Below, in pieces: positions 11,044 through 19,378 of a stretch of 64,000 nt of DNA. Positions within the stretch are counted from its first letter, which is position 1. Every line of letters begins with the position of its first letter. A program made the position numbers and the translations under genes. Under the pieces are notes generated by a model that had not been told where the DNA came from, did no database searches, and was given only the letters and a program-made list of their open reading frames with translations. The stretch spans positions 62,001 through 126,000 of the forward strand of contig CAMCYP010000003.1 of assembly GCA_945885345.1 (NCBI GenBank), given 5' to 3'. The stretch is from Bordetella parapertussis (GTDB lineage Bacteria > Pseudomonadota > Gammaproteobacteria > Burkholderiales > SG8-41).

Positions 11044-11592
11044 GTGAATCTGGACCGGGTCAGCTCCGGCTGCGACGTGCCCAACGATTTCAATGTGATC
11101 ATTGAAATTCCGATGCATGCCGAGCCCATCAAGTACGAAATGGAAAAAACCACCGGCGCAATGTTCGTCGACCGCTTCATGTCGACATCAATGCGTTACC
11201 CGTGCAATTACGGTTATGTGCCGCACACCCTGTCCGGCGATGGCGACCCGGTGGACGTGCTGGTGCTGTCACCGGTGCCGCTGATCACCGGCGTGGTGGT
11301 GCGCTGCCGGCCGGTGGGCATGCTGAACATGGAAGACGAAGCCGGCAACGACACCAAGATTCTCGCGGTACCGATCGAAAAACTGACTCCGCTCTACGCC
11401 GGTATCCGCTCGCCGGACGACCTTACCCAGGGCACGCTGGCGCAGATTGCGCATTTTTTCCAGCACTACAAGGATCTCGAGCCCGGCAAATGGGTCAAGG
11501 TGCTCGGCTGGCTGGGCGCGGAAGAGGCCGGACAGGAGATCATCAACGGCGTCAAAGGCTACCAGCAGGCCTCACTCAAACCGCGGTTCTGA
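11044..11592 (+). CDS. ppa: Soluble inorganic pyrophosphatase (family I)
   Basis: This cytoplasmic enzyme hydrolyses pyrophosphate to two phosphates. Its 182 residues match the hexameric bacterial family I enzymes. [12 protein letters not shown] (21-32), [10 protein letters not shown] (51-60) and the metal-binding [10 protein letters not shown] (66-75) are visible, as are [11 protein letters not shown] and a C-terminal EI..G. The start is a GTG with AAGGAA six bases upstream. The cell therefore has both a soluble and a membrane pyrophosphatase in addition to a PPi-type phosphofructokinase. Confidence 0.97.
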   Translation: MNLDRVSSGCDVPNDFNVIIEIPMHAEPIKYEMEKTTGAMFVDRFMSTSMRYPCNYGYVPHTLSGDGDPVDVLVLSPVPLITGVVVRCRPVGMLNMEDEAGNDTKILAVPIEKLTPLYAGIRSPDDLTQGTLAQIAHFFQHYKDLEPGKWVKVLGWLGAEEAGQEIINGVKGYQQASLKPRF

Positions 11593-11616
11593 CACCTCTG
11601 TTCCGGAGGTACAAAA

Positions 11617-11647
11617 AAAGCCCCGCCGAAAGCGACGGGGCTTTTTT
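11617..11647. terminator. Bidirectional intrinsic terminator between ppa and terC-usp
   Basis: The stem AAGCCCCG(CC) / (G)CGGGGCTT is flanked by an A run on one side and a T run on the other, so it can end transcription of both ppa (+) and the convergent terC-usp gene (-). Confidence 0.88.
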
Positions 11648-11659
11648 GCGAACGGACGC

Positions 11660-12931
11660 TCAGTCGGCAGCGACCAGCAGGAAGGCGACCGCCGCGCCTA
11701 CACCGACAGGCACACCATAACGTTCCAGTCGGGACACCGACTGCCCCGCCACGACCTCCACCGGTACCTGGGCAATCTCAAGCACCCGGTTGGTCAGCGA
11801 ATCCTCGATCATGCGGGTAATCGAATTTTTACGCGCAGTACCCATGACGATCTGGTTGACGCGCAGGCGCTGGGCCAGCCGGTGTATGGTTGCCGCTTTT
11901 TCCCCGAGCTCCACGTGCTCGGCAAGCGGCACGCCAAACTGGTTCAACAACGCGCGGGCGGGGGCCAGGGCGCGCTCGGCCTCGTCCCTGTGGAAGTTTT
12001 CCCGATCACGCTTGCTGACGAAACGGGCAATGTACTGCGACAACGGCGCGCGCACGTGCAGCAGATGCACTTCCATTGCCGGATCACCGAGAAACCGGTT
12101 AACCACATGGCGGGCCGCATGCAATGCGTTTGCCGAACCATCCACCGGGAGCAGTATCTTCATCATGGTTGCACCTCCTTGTTTGCCAGTATTTCCGGCA
12201 CCGGAATCAATGCCGGGCACGATTGCCAAATCCACTACGTGGTTCGCCACGCGGGCGCGAGCCCTGACATGGTTGGCCCAGAAACCGGCACCGAGTACGC
12301 CGGCAATAACAACCGTGTAAACCAACCCGGTCAACAACATGCTGTTTTCGAAATAACCCTTGACCAGCGGCTCGCTGATCATCATCTTCGCCGCCGTCCA
12401 GGCCAGCACGCCGCCGCCGATATACACAACCGACGGATAACGCTCGACATATTTCAGGATCAGCTGACTGCCCCAGATCACGATGGGAATGCTGATCAGC
12501 AGGCCAAGAACCACCAGAGCAAAACTGCCCTGCGCCGCGCCGGCCACTGCGAGCACGTTGTCGAGACCCATCACCGCATCCGCGACGACAATGGTTTTCA
12601 TGGCGCCCCAAAAGTTGCTGGCGGCACTGACCTGATGCTCATTTCCGTCTTTGTCGGCCAGCAGCTTCCAGGCAATCCACACCAGCAACGCCCCCCCCAG
12701 CAGCAGCAGGCCCGGGATTTTCAACAGCCACACCACGACCAGTGTCATCGTAGTCCTTACGGCAATGGCGCCGAAGGTGCCCCAGATAATGGCCTTGGTA
12801 CGCAGATTGGCCGGCAGATTACGCGCGGCCAGAGCAATGACGATCGCATTGTCTCCTGCCAGAACCAGGTCTATGACAACGATCGCCAGCAGTGCCGATA
12901 AAAATTCGGTAGACAGTATTTCCATGCTCAC
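11660..12931 (-). CDS. TerC-family membrane protein fused to a universal stress protein
   Basis: One 423-residue frame joins two usually separate proteins. Residues 1 to about 235 are a TerC/YjbE-type integral membrane protein, with the acidic motifs LAGDNAIVI (24-32) and MGLDNVLAVAG (121-131) inside helices; TerC relatives are linked to metal, often manganese, export. Residues 256 to about 400 form a UspA domain (MMKILLPVDGS, then MGTARKNS), ending in a hydrophobic tail. Just before residue 256 lies a textbook Shine-Dalgarno sequence (12173-12180) and two ATG codons, so a separate Usp may also be made. The gene follows a manganese-riboswitch-like leader. Confidence 0.85.
   Translation of the reverse strand: MSMEILSTEFLSALLAIVVIDLVLAGDNAIVIALAARNLPANLRTKAIIWGTFGAIAVRTTMTLVVVWLLKIPGLLLLGGALLVWIAWKLLADKDGNEHQVSAASNFWGAMKTIVVADAVMGLDNVLAVAGAAQGSFALVVLGLLISIPIVIWGSQLILKYVERYPSVVYIGGGVLAWTAAKMMISEPLVKGYFENSMLLTGLVYTVVIAGVLGAGFWANHVRARARVANHVVDLAIVPGIDSGAGNTGKQGGATMMKILLPVDGSANALHAARHVVNRFLGDPAMEVHLLHVRAPLSQYIARFVSKRDRENFHRDEAERALAPARALLNQFGVPLAEHVELGEKAATIHRLAQRLRVNQIVMGTARKNSITRMIEDSLTNRVLEIAQVPVEVVAGQSVSRLERYGVPVGVGAAVAFLLVAAD
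12166..12180 (-). promoter_or_regulatory. Internal ribosome binding site for the Usp half
   Basis: AAGGAGGT at 12173-12180 (minus strand) lies 6 nt before the ATG at 12166, itself followed by a second ATG at 12163. It sits inside the open frame of the terC-usp gene and would allow the stress-protein half to be translated alone. Confidence 0.75.
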
Positions 12932-12983
12932 TCCTTCAAAGTCGGGATCAAATAGCAGCGCGGCGTATTGCCCGCGCCCTCTT

Positions 12984-13098
12984 GACCCGGTCTCGCTTGC
13001 ACCCTGAAGGCTGCCGGTGCCGCCGGGGATAAATCCCGTATTGACGACAACACCGCGCGCGACACCAGACTCCCGTCGCTGAAGCTACTCCCCCGGCC
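12984..13098 (-). ncRNA. yybP-ykoY (manganese) riboswitch in the terC-usp leader
   Basis: Read on the minus strand, the leader holds GGGGAGTAGC (13084-13093), then GTCGTCAATACGGG, CCCCGGC and finally GCAAGCGAGACC (12989-13000). This is the order of conserved blocks in the yybP-ykoY class. That class binds Mn2+ and precedes TerC-type genes such as E. coli alx. A G+C hairpin follows the aptamer, but no T run, so control may be translational. The terC-usp ATG is about 55 nt further on, with AAGGAG before it. Confidence 0.8.
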
Positions 13099-13553
13099 AT
13101 TACCGCAATCACACCGATGCATCACCGGCCGACTGCATGCGCCTTTATCAACGCACGCGGGGATTATCAGTTTGATGCGGAAGCAAGTTAAATGAAGTTT
13201 TGCAATTCACTGCATTACATATCAGGTGCACGGTCAGGCGATGCAATGATGATTATTAATAAATACAAAGCATGCCGATGACATGTATTTCATCAACAAA
13301 TATCATGCGATATCGCTGCGCGGATATCGCAGCACCATTGAAGTGATCTCCATCGCCAGCCACATTCTCATGACTGTTTTTTATTGCCCCCATCACTCTT
13401 CGTAATGAAGAGCCGATTCCATAGAAAATCCGGGGAATCCGGGATTTTGGCGCACCAAAACCGGCCATCCTGACACCAGAAATAACCATGCCTTGTTATG
13501 AAAACCATCATGTGTTGTAATAATCAGGCACGCGCAAGAGCGCGTGTTCCCTC
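13099..13553. other. Gene-free AT-rich spacer between two riboswitches
   Basis: No convincing gene is seen in this 455-bp stretch. From about 13185 to 13520 the base composition falls well below the window average. A 9-bp inverted repeat TGCGATATC / GATATCGCA lies at 13306-13331. The region must hold the divergent promoters for the two riboswitch-led transcripts, but no clear -35/-10 pair was found. Confidence 0.5.
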
Positions 13554-13683
13554 CAAAGGGGAGTAGCTTTTGCAGCGCAAGCTGCAATGACGGGTCGTCA
13601 ATTCGGAATGCAGTACGATTCCCGGCTCCGTTGGCAACCAATCGTGACCGTGTCGGTCATATTGTTGTAAGCGAGACCTTTGC
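13554..13683 (+). ncRNA. Second yybP-ykoY (manganese) riboswitch, ahead of a LysR gene
   Basis: The plus strand carries AAAGGGGAGTAGC (13555-13567), GGGTCGTCAATTCGG, CCCGGCTCCGTTGGCAACCA and GTAAGCGAGACC (13667-13678), the full block order of the class. CAAAGG (13554-13559) can pair with CCTTTG (13677-13682) to close the outer stem P1. The same 3' strand is also part of the terminator stem that follows, so the two folds exclude each other, as expected of an Mn2+-activated transcriptional switch. Confidence 0.85.
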
Positions 13684-13707
13684 CTGCACGGGCAAGGTCT
13701 TTTTTTA
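13674..13707 (+). terminator. Riboswitch-controlled terminator
   Basis: The stem AGACCTT(T)GCC / GGCAAGGTCT with loop TGCACG is followed by seven T. It overlaps the 3' strand of the riboswitch P1 stem, forming the expression platform. Confidence 0.88.
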
Positions 13708-13745
13708 TGGCCGTTTCCGGCCTGTCCGTCCGAGGTGAATGGTCG

Positions 13746-13771
13746 CGCTGTTCTGCTTGAACTGAACAGCG
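13746..13771 (+). other. Perfect 8-bp inverted repeat before the LysR gene
   Basis: CGCTGTTC at 13746-13753 and GAACAGCG at 13764-13771 are separated by 10 bp. The repeat lies between the riboswitch terminator and the LysR start. It could be an RNA hairpin in the leader or an operator; the sequence alone cannot decide. Confidence 0.45.
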
Positions 13772-13804
13772 TGGTGGACGTACGCTTACATCGAAAGGAC
13801 TGAC

Positions 13805-14752
13805 ATGGCGCAAACAAAAATCCGTCGTTATCTCAAGCACGGCACACTGCCGCAACTCAGCGTATTTGAGGCCGTCGCACGACTCGGCAGCTTCACCAAG
13901 GCCGCGGAAGAACTCTACATGGCACAGCCCACGGTCTCCGTGCAAATGAAAAAGCTTTCGGAAACCGTCGGCCTGCCGCTGATCGAACAGATCGGCAAAG
14001 GCATTTACCTCACCGAGGCCGGCCGGGTACTGCAGGCCAGCTGCCATGATGTCTTCAGCACGCTGGCCAGGGTGGAGCATGACCTCGCCAACATCCGCGG
14101 CATGAGCACGGGGCGGCTGCAACTTGCTGTAAGCACCACCGGAAAATACTTTGCGCCGCGCGTGTTGGCCGAGTTTGTCAAACAGCACCCCAATGTTGAA
14201 GTGTCGCTGCAGATTCACAATCGTGCCGAATTGCTGGAGCGCATGTCAAAAAACCTGGATGATCTCTACGTCTTTGACAGCCTGCCCGGCGACGTTGATG
14301 TGGTCACGCAGATCATCCTGCCCAACCCGATGGTGCCATACGCGAACATCAACCATCCATTGGCAAAAGAAAAGCGCATCCCTTTCCAGCGCTTCGCCGA
14401 GGAGCCCTTTCTGATGCGCGAAGCGGGTTCGGCCACACGCATGATTGCGCGCCAGGCATTCGCGGCGCACGACTGCGAACCGAAAGTGCGCATGGAGCTT
14501 TCGACCAACGAAGCCATCAATCAGGCGATCATCGCAGGCCTCGGCGTGTCAATCATGTCCCGTCACACACTGGGACTTGATGTGGCGCACGAACGGCTGG
14601 CCGTGCTGGACGTTGAAGGCTTCCCGCTGGAGCACAGCTGGGTTTTTGCCTATCCGGTTGGCAAACAGTTGCCGGTCATCGCGCAGGGCTTCATGGACTT
14701 CACGCGCAGGATGGCCAAAACGCTGGTGTCCGATCACCGGGCTGCGGCCTGA
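13805..14752 (+). CDS. LysR-family transcriptional regulator (CbbR-like)
   Basis: This is a 315-residue LysR-type regulator. The winged helix-turn-helix occupies about residues 17-77 (LSVFEAVARLGSFTKAAEEL, then AQPTVSVQMKKL). The inducer-binding domain starts near residue 100 with GRLQLAVSTTGKYFAPRVL, which resembles CbbR/CysB-type regulators. AAAGGA precedes the ATG. The leader contains a manganese riboswitch and terminator, which is unusual for a regulator gene and suggests that its synthesis follows Mn2+. A strong terminator follows the gene, so it is probably transcribed alone. Its targets are unknown. Confidence 0.88.
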   Translation: MAQTKIRRYLKHGTLPQLSVFEAVARLGSFTKAAEELYMAQPTVSVQMKKLSETVGLPLIEQIGKGIYLTEAGRVLQASCHDVFSTLARVEHDLANIRGMSTGRLQLAVSTTGKYFAPRVLAEFVKQHPNVEVSLQIHNRAELLERMSKNLDDLYVFDSLPGDVDVVTQIILPNPMVPYANINHPLAKEKRIPFQRFAEEPFLMREAGSATRMIARQAFAAHDCEPKVRMELSTNEAINQAIIAGLGVSIMSRHTLGLDVAHERLAVLDVEGFPLEHSWVFAYPVGKQLPVIAQGFMDFTRRMAKTLVSDHRAAA

Positions 14753-14819
14753 TCCGCAGAAGCTGGAAAAATACAGCCAAAACCGTAAAATAACGGCCCT
14801 GACCGTGATCATCACCCGC

Positions 14820-14851
14820 CAACGGCGCGACCATCGCGCCGTTGTTTTTTT
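14820..14851 (+). terminator. Intrinsic terminator after the LysR gene
   Basis: The stem AACGGCGCGA / TCGCGCCGTT with a short loop is followed by a run of seven or more T. Confidence 0.9.
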
Positions 14852-14869
14852 CCAACCGAGGATTCTGCA

Positions 14870-15817
14870 ATGCGATTGTCCACCTACACCCTGCTCTCCG
14901 CTCCTCATTCCGTACACATCGGCGCCCAGCTTGACGGAAAGATGCTGGATCTCGTTGCCGGCGAACGTGCACTGAACGACGGCAAACAGCTCATTCCGGC
15001 CTCGATGAAAGGCCTGCTGGCACTGGGCGATGCCGGCCTCGCCCGCGCCCGTGCCGTGCTCGCATACGCCGGTAAAAACGCCGCCAAACTGGATAAAACC
15101 ACGCTGGCCCCCGACGCTGACGTGCATTACCTGCCGCCGATTCCCGATGCCGACAAATTCCTCTGTGTCGGCAAAAACTACCGCACCCACCTCGAAGAAC
15201 TGAAACGCAACGACCTGATCAAGGAAATGCCCGGGGAACCGACCGGCTTCGTCAAACTGAATTCCTGCCTGACCGGTCACGGCGCTGATGTACCCCGGCC
15301 GGCCACGGTATCCCGCCTCGATTACGAACCGGAAATGGTATTTGTGCTCGGCAAGCGCGCCCACGAAGTCAGCGGCGACAACCCGCTGCAGTACATCGCC
15401 GGCATCACCATCCTCAACGACCTGACCTGCCGCGACACGCAGAAAGCAGAAGTCGCCTCGGGCTCGCGTTTCTGGACTTCGAAAAACGCGCCATCCTTCG
15501 GTCCGCTGGGCCCCTGCATCATCACCATGGACGAAGTGCCCGATCCGTACAACATCTGGGTCACCTGCAGCGTCAACGGCGAGCAGCGCATGCGCGTGAA
15601 CACCAGCGACCAGATCTGGAAACTGCGCGACATCATTCCGCATTTTTCGCGCCTGCTTGACTTGCAACCGGGCGACATGTTCTCCACCGGCGCGCCGGGC
15701 GGTGTTGCCGTCGGCAAGGCCGATGCGGAGTCGCTTTACGTGAAACCGGGCGATATCATCGAATGCGCGTTCGAAGCGCCGCACATGATCCTGCGCAACC
15801 GCATCGTCGCGCCCTGA
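14870..15817 (+). CDS. Fumarylacetoacetate hydrolase family protein
   Basis: This 315-residue protein has the FAH catalytic fold from about residue 95 onward. DADKFLCVGKNYRTHLEELK opens the domain, and the acidic metal-binding residues are in RLDYEPEMVFVLGK; NDLTCRDTQ and SFGPLGPCIITMDE follow, ending with FSTGAPGGVAVGK. Such enzymes hydrolyse or decarboxylate acylpyruvates and related 2-oxo acids from aromatic degradation; the substrate here cannot be assigned. It stands alone between two terminators. GAGG lies about 10 nt before the ATG. Confidence 0.9.
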   Translation: MRLSTYTLLSAPHSVHIGAQLDGKMLDLVAGERALNDGKQLIPASMKGLLALGDAGLARARAVLAYAGKNAAKLDKTTLAPDADVHYLPPIPDADKFLCVGKNYRTHLEELKRNDLIKEMPGEPTGFVKLNSCLTGHGADVPRPATVSRLDYEPEMVFVLGKRAHEVSGDNPLQYIAGITILNDLTCRDTQKAEVASGSRFWTSKNAPSFGPLGPCIITMDEVPDPYNIWVTCSVNGEQRMRVNTSDQIWKLRDIIPHFSRLLDLQPGDMFSTGAPGGVAVGKADAESLYVKPGDIIECAFEAPHMILRNRIVAP

Positions 15818-15837
15818 GGCATCACGAGCAGCAAAAA

Positions 15838-15861
15838 AGCGGCCCGCAGGCCGCTTTTTAT
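15838..15861. terminator. Intrinsic terminator after the FAH gene
   Basis: The stem AAGCGGCC / GGCCGCTT with loop CGCA has an A run before it and T after it, so it may work in both directions for the convergent genes. Confidence 0.85.
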
Positions 15862-15873
15862 TGAAGCCGGGTT

Positions 15874-16155
15874 CTAAACACCCTGGCGCAGGTTGATATG
15901 TGACAACTGCACCTTCTCGATTGCCTCCAGCTTCTGCAAACGCTTGTCAATCTGCTCCAGCGCGACCGTGGCCTGCTTCAGCTGCTGAACACCGTTCAGC
16001 AGCATCACGCCCCAGTCCATTTTTGCCAGCTGCAGCCGCGTAGCCTCGACTTCACGCCGCATCGCCCTCAGCTGCACCACCATCACAAACATCAGCACCG
16101 CGGCGGCCAGCAACAACAGCAGCGCCACGCCTATCAGCATTTTTTCTCCGGTCAT
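15874..16155 (-). CDS. Small single-pass membrane protein with coiled coil
   Basis: This 93-residue protein is of unknown function. After MTGEK comes one long hydrophobic segment (LIGVALLLLLAAAVLMFVMV). A charged helical region with heptad-like spacing follows (RREVEATRLQLAKM, then LKQATVALEQIDKRLQKLEAI). It is probably an inner-membrane anchor with a cytoplasmic or periplasmic coiled coil. The ATG at 16155 is chosen because GGGGAG lies 8 nt upstream; the open frame continues further upstream without a signal. Confidence 0.65.
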   Translation of the reverse strand: MTGEKMLIGVALLLLLAAAVLMFVMVVQLRAMRREVEATRLQLAKMDWGVMLLNGVQQLKQATVALEQIDKRLQKLEAIEKVQLSHINLRQGV

Positions 16156-16321
16156 AACTTTCTCCCCTGGCCCGCCCGGTGCGCAACAGCCCGGGCCTGA
16201 TCCCACGATAGCAGAAATTACCGCCCCGGCAACCCCATGCGGCGGCAAGGCCCGGCGCTATAATCCGGCACATCGCAAATTCATGTTGAAAATAAACCCC
16301 GGCACCGCCTCCCCGGATAAA

Positions 16322-17302
16322 ATGGTCATCATGTACAAACATGCATTACTCGCGGGCTGCCTGTTGCTCGGCGCAACAGTCGCAGCCAGCGAACCGGCAC
16401 CGGTAACGGCATTCCCCGCCAAAATCACCGAATGGCCACTGCCGAAACCGATGTTTGCGCGCAGTTCCGCGGTCGCTCCCGACGGCAGCGTCTATATCGC
16501 AGTCCCCAACGACAACAAGGTGCTGCGTTTCGATCCCATAACACAGAGCTTCAAGGATTGGGATTTGCCCGATGGCCACCAGCCGAACAGTGTGATGGTC
16601 GACCGCAAAGGCGTGGTCTGGACCACGGGTTACGGCAACGGCACGATCGGAAAACTCAAACCATCGACCGGCACGATCGCGGAATTTGCAGTGCCATCGG
16701 GCAACGCCAGCGGGCCGCATACCCTGGCACTTGGCAACGACGATGAAACCCTGTGGTTCACCATGCAAACCGGCAACCGGATTGGCAGCATCGACGCCCT
16801 CACCGGCAGAATTGCAGAATACGAAACATCGGGGAGTCCGACCGGCATCGCGATGGACCGTGCCGGCAATGTCTGGTGGTGCCGCAGCGGCGACGACAAA
16901 TTGGGGCACCTGGATCCACGGACCGGAAAAATTTCCGAACTGGACTTGGGCCGCGGCTCGCGGCCGCGGCGCATCGCCACCGCGCCTGATGGAGCACTCT
17001 GGGTCACCCTCTACGGCAATGGGCGGCTAGCCAAAGTGGATCCCGCAACCAGCCGCATGATCGACAGCTATCCATTGCCCGGTGGTAATGCCGGTGCTTA
17101 TGCCGTCGCGGTCGACGATGCCGGCATCGTCTGGGCCAACCAGATCAAGCTCGACGCGGTGATCCGGTTTGATCCTGCGACTGCACTGATGCAGACCATC
17201 AAGCTGCCGTCGACCAATACGGGCATCCGCAAGTTGACCCTCGATGGCAACCGCGTGTGGTACACCGGATCACACAATGGCAGACTCGGTGTCATTGAAT
17301 AA
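16322..17302 (+). CDS. Exported virginiamycin-B-lyase-like beta-propeller protein
   Basis: This protein of about 326 residues has a signal peptide (YKHALLAGCLLLGATVAASE) followed by Vgb-type (streptogramin lyase) propeller blades. Repeated units such as FDPITQSFKDWDLPDG, LKPSTGTIAEFAVPSG, IDALTGRIAEYETSG and LDPRTGKISELDLGRG occur about every 40 residues. Members of this large family are mostly unknown in function, and lyase activity should not be assumed. Start codons at 16283, 16322 and 16331 are all possible; 16322 has GGATAAA upstream and gives a short signal peptide n-region. Confidence 0.82.
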   Translation: MVIMYKHALLAGCLLLGATVAASEPAPVTAFPAKITEWPLPKPMFARSSAVAPDGSVYIAVPNDNKVLRFDPITQSFKDWDLPDGHQPNSVMVDRKGVVWTTGYGNGTIGKLKPSTGTIAEFAVPSGNASGPHTLALGNDDETLWFTMQTGNRIGSIDALTGRIAEYETSGSPTGIAMDRAGNVWWCRSGDDKLGHLDPRTGKISELDLGRGSRPRRIATAPDGALWVTLYGNGRLAKVDPATSRMIDSYPLPGGNAGAYAVAVDDAGIVWANQIKLDAVIRFDPATALMQTIKLPSTNTGIRKLTLDGNRVWYTGSHNGRLGVIE

Positions 17303-17519
17303 ACAGCCACGCAAAAAAATCCGTTGATCATCGCATTGCTGCGGCAATGCAGCACAAAATGCTGCGTTGCAATGGCTACCGGCGATTTCATCTCGTGGTG
17401 CGTCATTGCACCAGCGCAACGAACTGACTACCATTGCGACTGCTTTGTCTGCGGTCAGGCTGCGAAAAAACCAAGATCCGCGCCGGCCAGCAGATTCATT
17501 TCACATGAGGAGTTTTTAC

Positions 17520-18590
17520 ATGCGTACCTACAAAATCCTGATCCTGGGTGCCTCTTACGGTTCGCTGCTGGCCACCAAGCTGCTGCTCGCCGGCCATACG
17601 GTCAAGATGATCTGTCTGCCCGCCGAAGCCGAACTGTTCAACAAGGAAGGCGCCATCGTGCGCATGCCGATCAAGGGCCGTGAAGGCCTGGTCGAAATCC
17701 GTTCCCGCGATCTGCCGGGCAAGCTCTCCGCCGGTGGCCCCGACTCCGCCAATCCGGCCGACTATGACCTGATCGCGCTGGCGATGCAGGAGCCGCAGTA
17801 CCGCGCCCCCGGCGTGCGCGAACTGCTCGACAAGGTCGCCAAGTCCCGCGTGCCCTGCATGTCGATCATGAACATGCCGCCGCTGCCGTACCTGAAACGC
17901 ATTCCCGGCCTAGACGCCGAAGCCTGCCGCGACTGCTTCACCGATGCCTCGGTATGGAACAGTTTCGACCCGAAAACGCTGACACTGTGCAGCCCGGACC
18001 CGCAGGCCTTCCGCCCGCCCGAAGAAAAAATCAATGTGCTGCAGGTCCGGCTGCCGACCAACTTCAAGGCAGCGCGTTTCGACTCCGACGCGCACACCGC
18101 CATCCTGCGCCAGCTTGAAGCTGATATCGAGGCCATCCGTTTTGATCCGGGTGATGGCAAGAAAATCGAACTGCCGGTCAAACTCAAGGTGCATGACTCG
18201 GTTTTCGTGCCACTGGCCAAATGGGCGATGCTGATCGCCGGCAATTACCGCTGCGTGCAGAAGGACGAAATGCGTCCGATCAAGGATGCCGTGCACAGCG
18301 ACCTCGCCGCCTCGCGCGCCGTTTACGAATGGGTGGTCAGGCTGTGCGTGTCGCTGGGTGCGGACGTAAAAGACCTGGTGCCCTTCGAGAAATATGCCAA
18401 CGCGGCGCTGTCGCTGGGCAGTCCGTCCTCGGCCGCGCGGGCACTGGCTGCCGGCGCGCCCAACATCGAACGCGTCGATCGCCTGGTCAAGACCGTTGCC
18501 GCGCAAAAGGGCATGCAGCTCGCCGCGGTCGATGACACCGTGGCGCTGGTCGACAGCTGGCTGGAAAAAAACCGCAAAAAAGCGGCATAA
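17520..18590 (+). CDS. Ketopantoate-reductase-like NAD(P)-binding protein
   Basis: This 356-residue protein begins with the Rossmann motif KILILGASYGSLLATKLL (5-22), as in ApbA/PanE dehydrogenases. The rest differs from true PanE, so the reaction is unknown. It may act on a 2-oxo or 2-hydroxy acid; related proteins are common beside catabolic genes in Burkholderiales. The ATG at 17520 is chosen because GAGGAG is 8 nt upstream, although the frame is open 150 bp further. A canonical PanE-like gene is at 57054. The C-terminus is helical and lysine-rich (SWLEKNRKKAA). Confidence 0.75.
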   Translation: MRTYKILILGASYGSLLATKLLLAGHTVKMICLPAEAELFNKEGAIVRMPIKGREGLVEIRSRDLPGKLSAGGPDSANPADYDLIALAMQEPQYRAPGVRELLDKVAKSRVPCMSIMNMPPLPYLKRIPGLDAEACRDCFTDASVWNSFDPKTLTLCSPDPQAFRPPEEKINVLQVRLPTNFKAARFDSDAHTAILRQLEADIEAIRFDPGDGKKIELPVKLKVHDSVFVPLAKWAMLIAGNYRCVQKDEMRPIKDAVHSDLAASRAVYEWVVRLCVSLGADVKDLVPFEKYANAALSLGSPSSAARALAAGAPNIERVDRLVKTVAAQKGMQLAAVDDTVALVDSWLEKNRKKAA

Positions 18591-18802
18591 CGCGACACCT
18601 GCGGAGGCAGGCCTGCTCAGCGGGATGTGAAAGACAGCACATGTCCGGCATCCGACTGATGCAAGCCATCCGCTTGCGGTTTACCGCTGCGATCCCTCCG
18701 TTCGCGCGCCCTCTGCCACGCTGGCCGACAGGGCGCCATGAAAGCGGCGTTGCATCACCGTCTCTGTGACGGACATGCAATGCCGCGTGATCGCGCAGAA
18801 AA

Positions 18803-19039
18803 TTACTTCTTCGTATCCGGCGCCTTGGGTGCCGGCTTCATGTCAGGCTTGCCGGACTTTTGCGCATCTTTCAGGCACGCCGTGCGGGCATCGCCGTTCA
18901 GCCCGTCGCACTTTTTGGCGGGATCCGCGAATTCGGAGCGAACGCGATCCTGCCCGGGCTTCTGTTCCGGCTGGGCATGAACCGCTGCGGTCATGCCGAG
19001 AGTGGAAATTACTGCAATCATCATCATGCTCTTCTTCAT
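18803..19039 (-). CDS. Small exported protein with paired cysteines
   Basis: This 78-residue protein has a signal peptide (MKKSMMMIAVISTLGMTAAV, cut after VHA). The mature part contains KKCDGLNGDARTACLKDAQK, two cysteines 11 residues apart that could form a disulfide in the periplasm, and a proline/lysine-rich tail. Similar small proteins occur in Burkholderiales without assigned function. It is the last of three small envelope/stress genes on this strand, 38 bp after the CsbD gene. Confidence 0.75.
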   Translation of the reverse strand: MKKSMMMIAVISTLGMTAAVHAQPEQKPGQDRVRSEFADPAKKCDGLNGDARTACLKDAQKSGKPDMKPAPKAPDTKK

Positions 19040-19077
19040 TTAAAACTCCTTGTGCTGATTAAAGTTGTGGTGCCGGC

Positions 19078-19326
19078 TCAATGCCGGTCACTGCTGCCGG
19101 CCGACTGGCCCCGATCAGTGGCCAGGAATGCATTGCGCATCTCCCACGCCATCACCTGGCGCTCCGCCTCTTCCCGGGCAATGCCGTAGGATTCCTGGAT
19201 GCTGCCGACCAGCTGGTCGCGTTTGCCGGCTATGCGCTCAAGATGGTCATCCGACAACAGCCCCCATTGCTCACGGACTGTGCCCTTGACCTTCTTCCAG
19301 TTGCCTTCGATGCGATCCCAGTTCAT
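19078..19326 (-). CDS. CsbD-family stress-response protein
   Basis: This 82-residue cytoplasmic protein begins MNWDRIEGNWKKVKGTVREQ and continues LLSDDHLERIAGKRDQLVGS, the defining CsbD pattern. CsbD proteins are general-stress proteins of unknown mechanism and are strongly induced in many bacteria. The ATG at 19326 has AAGGAG seven bases upstream. It lies between an entericidin-like lipoprotein gene and a small exported protein, all on the minus strand, suggesting a shared stress regulon. Confidence 0.9.
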   Translation of the reverse strand: MNWDRIEGNWKKVKGTVREQWGLLSDDHLERIAGKRDQLVGSIQESYGIAREEAERQVMAWEMRNAFLATDRGQSAGSSDRH

Positions 19327-19378
19327 GGATACTCCTTGTGTTGAATGGATGAACATGCAAACCCGCCGCGGCGGGGCA

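Noticed and set aside
12932-13804. Small genes in the region between terC-usp and LysR
   Set aside because: Short frames exist (for example 13393-13641, minus), but they overlap the riboswitch or lack ribosome binding sites and protein-like composition.
14549-15784. Open frame of 411 codons on the minus strand
   Set aside because: It is antisense to the FAH-family gene and the LysR end, with no recognisable domain.
16322-17302. Assignment as an antibiotic-resistance virginiamycin B lyase
   Set aside because: The propeller resembles Vgb, but the protein has a signal peptide and the large Vgb-like family is mostly not resistance-related.
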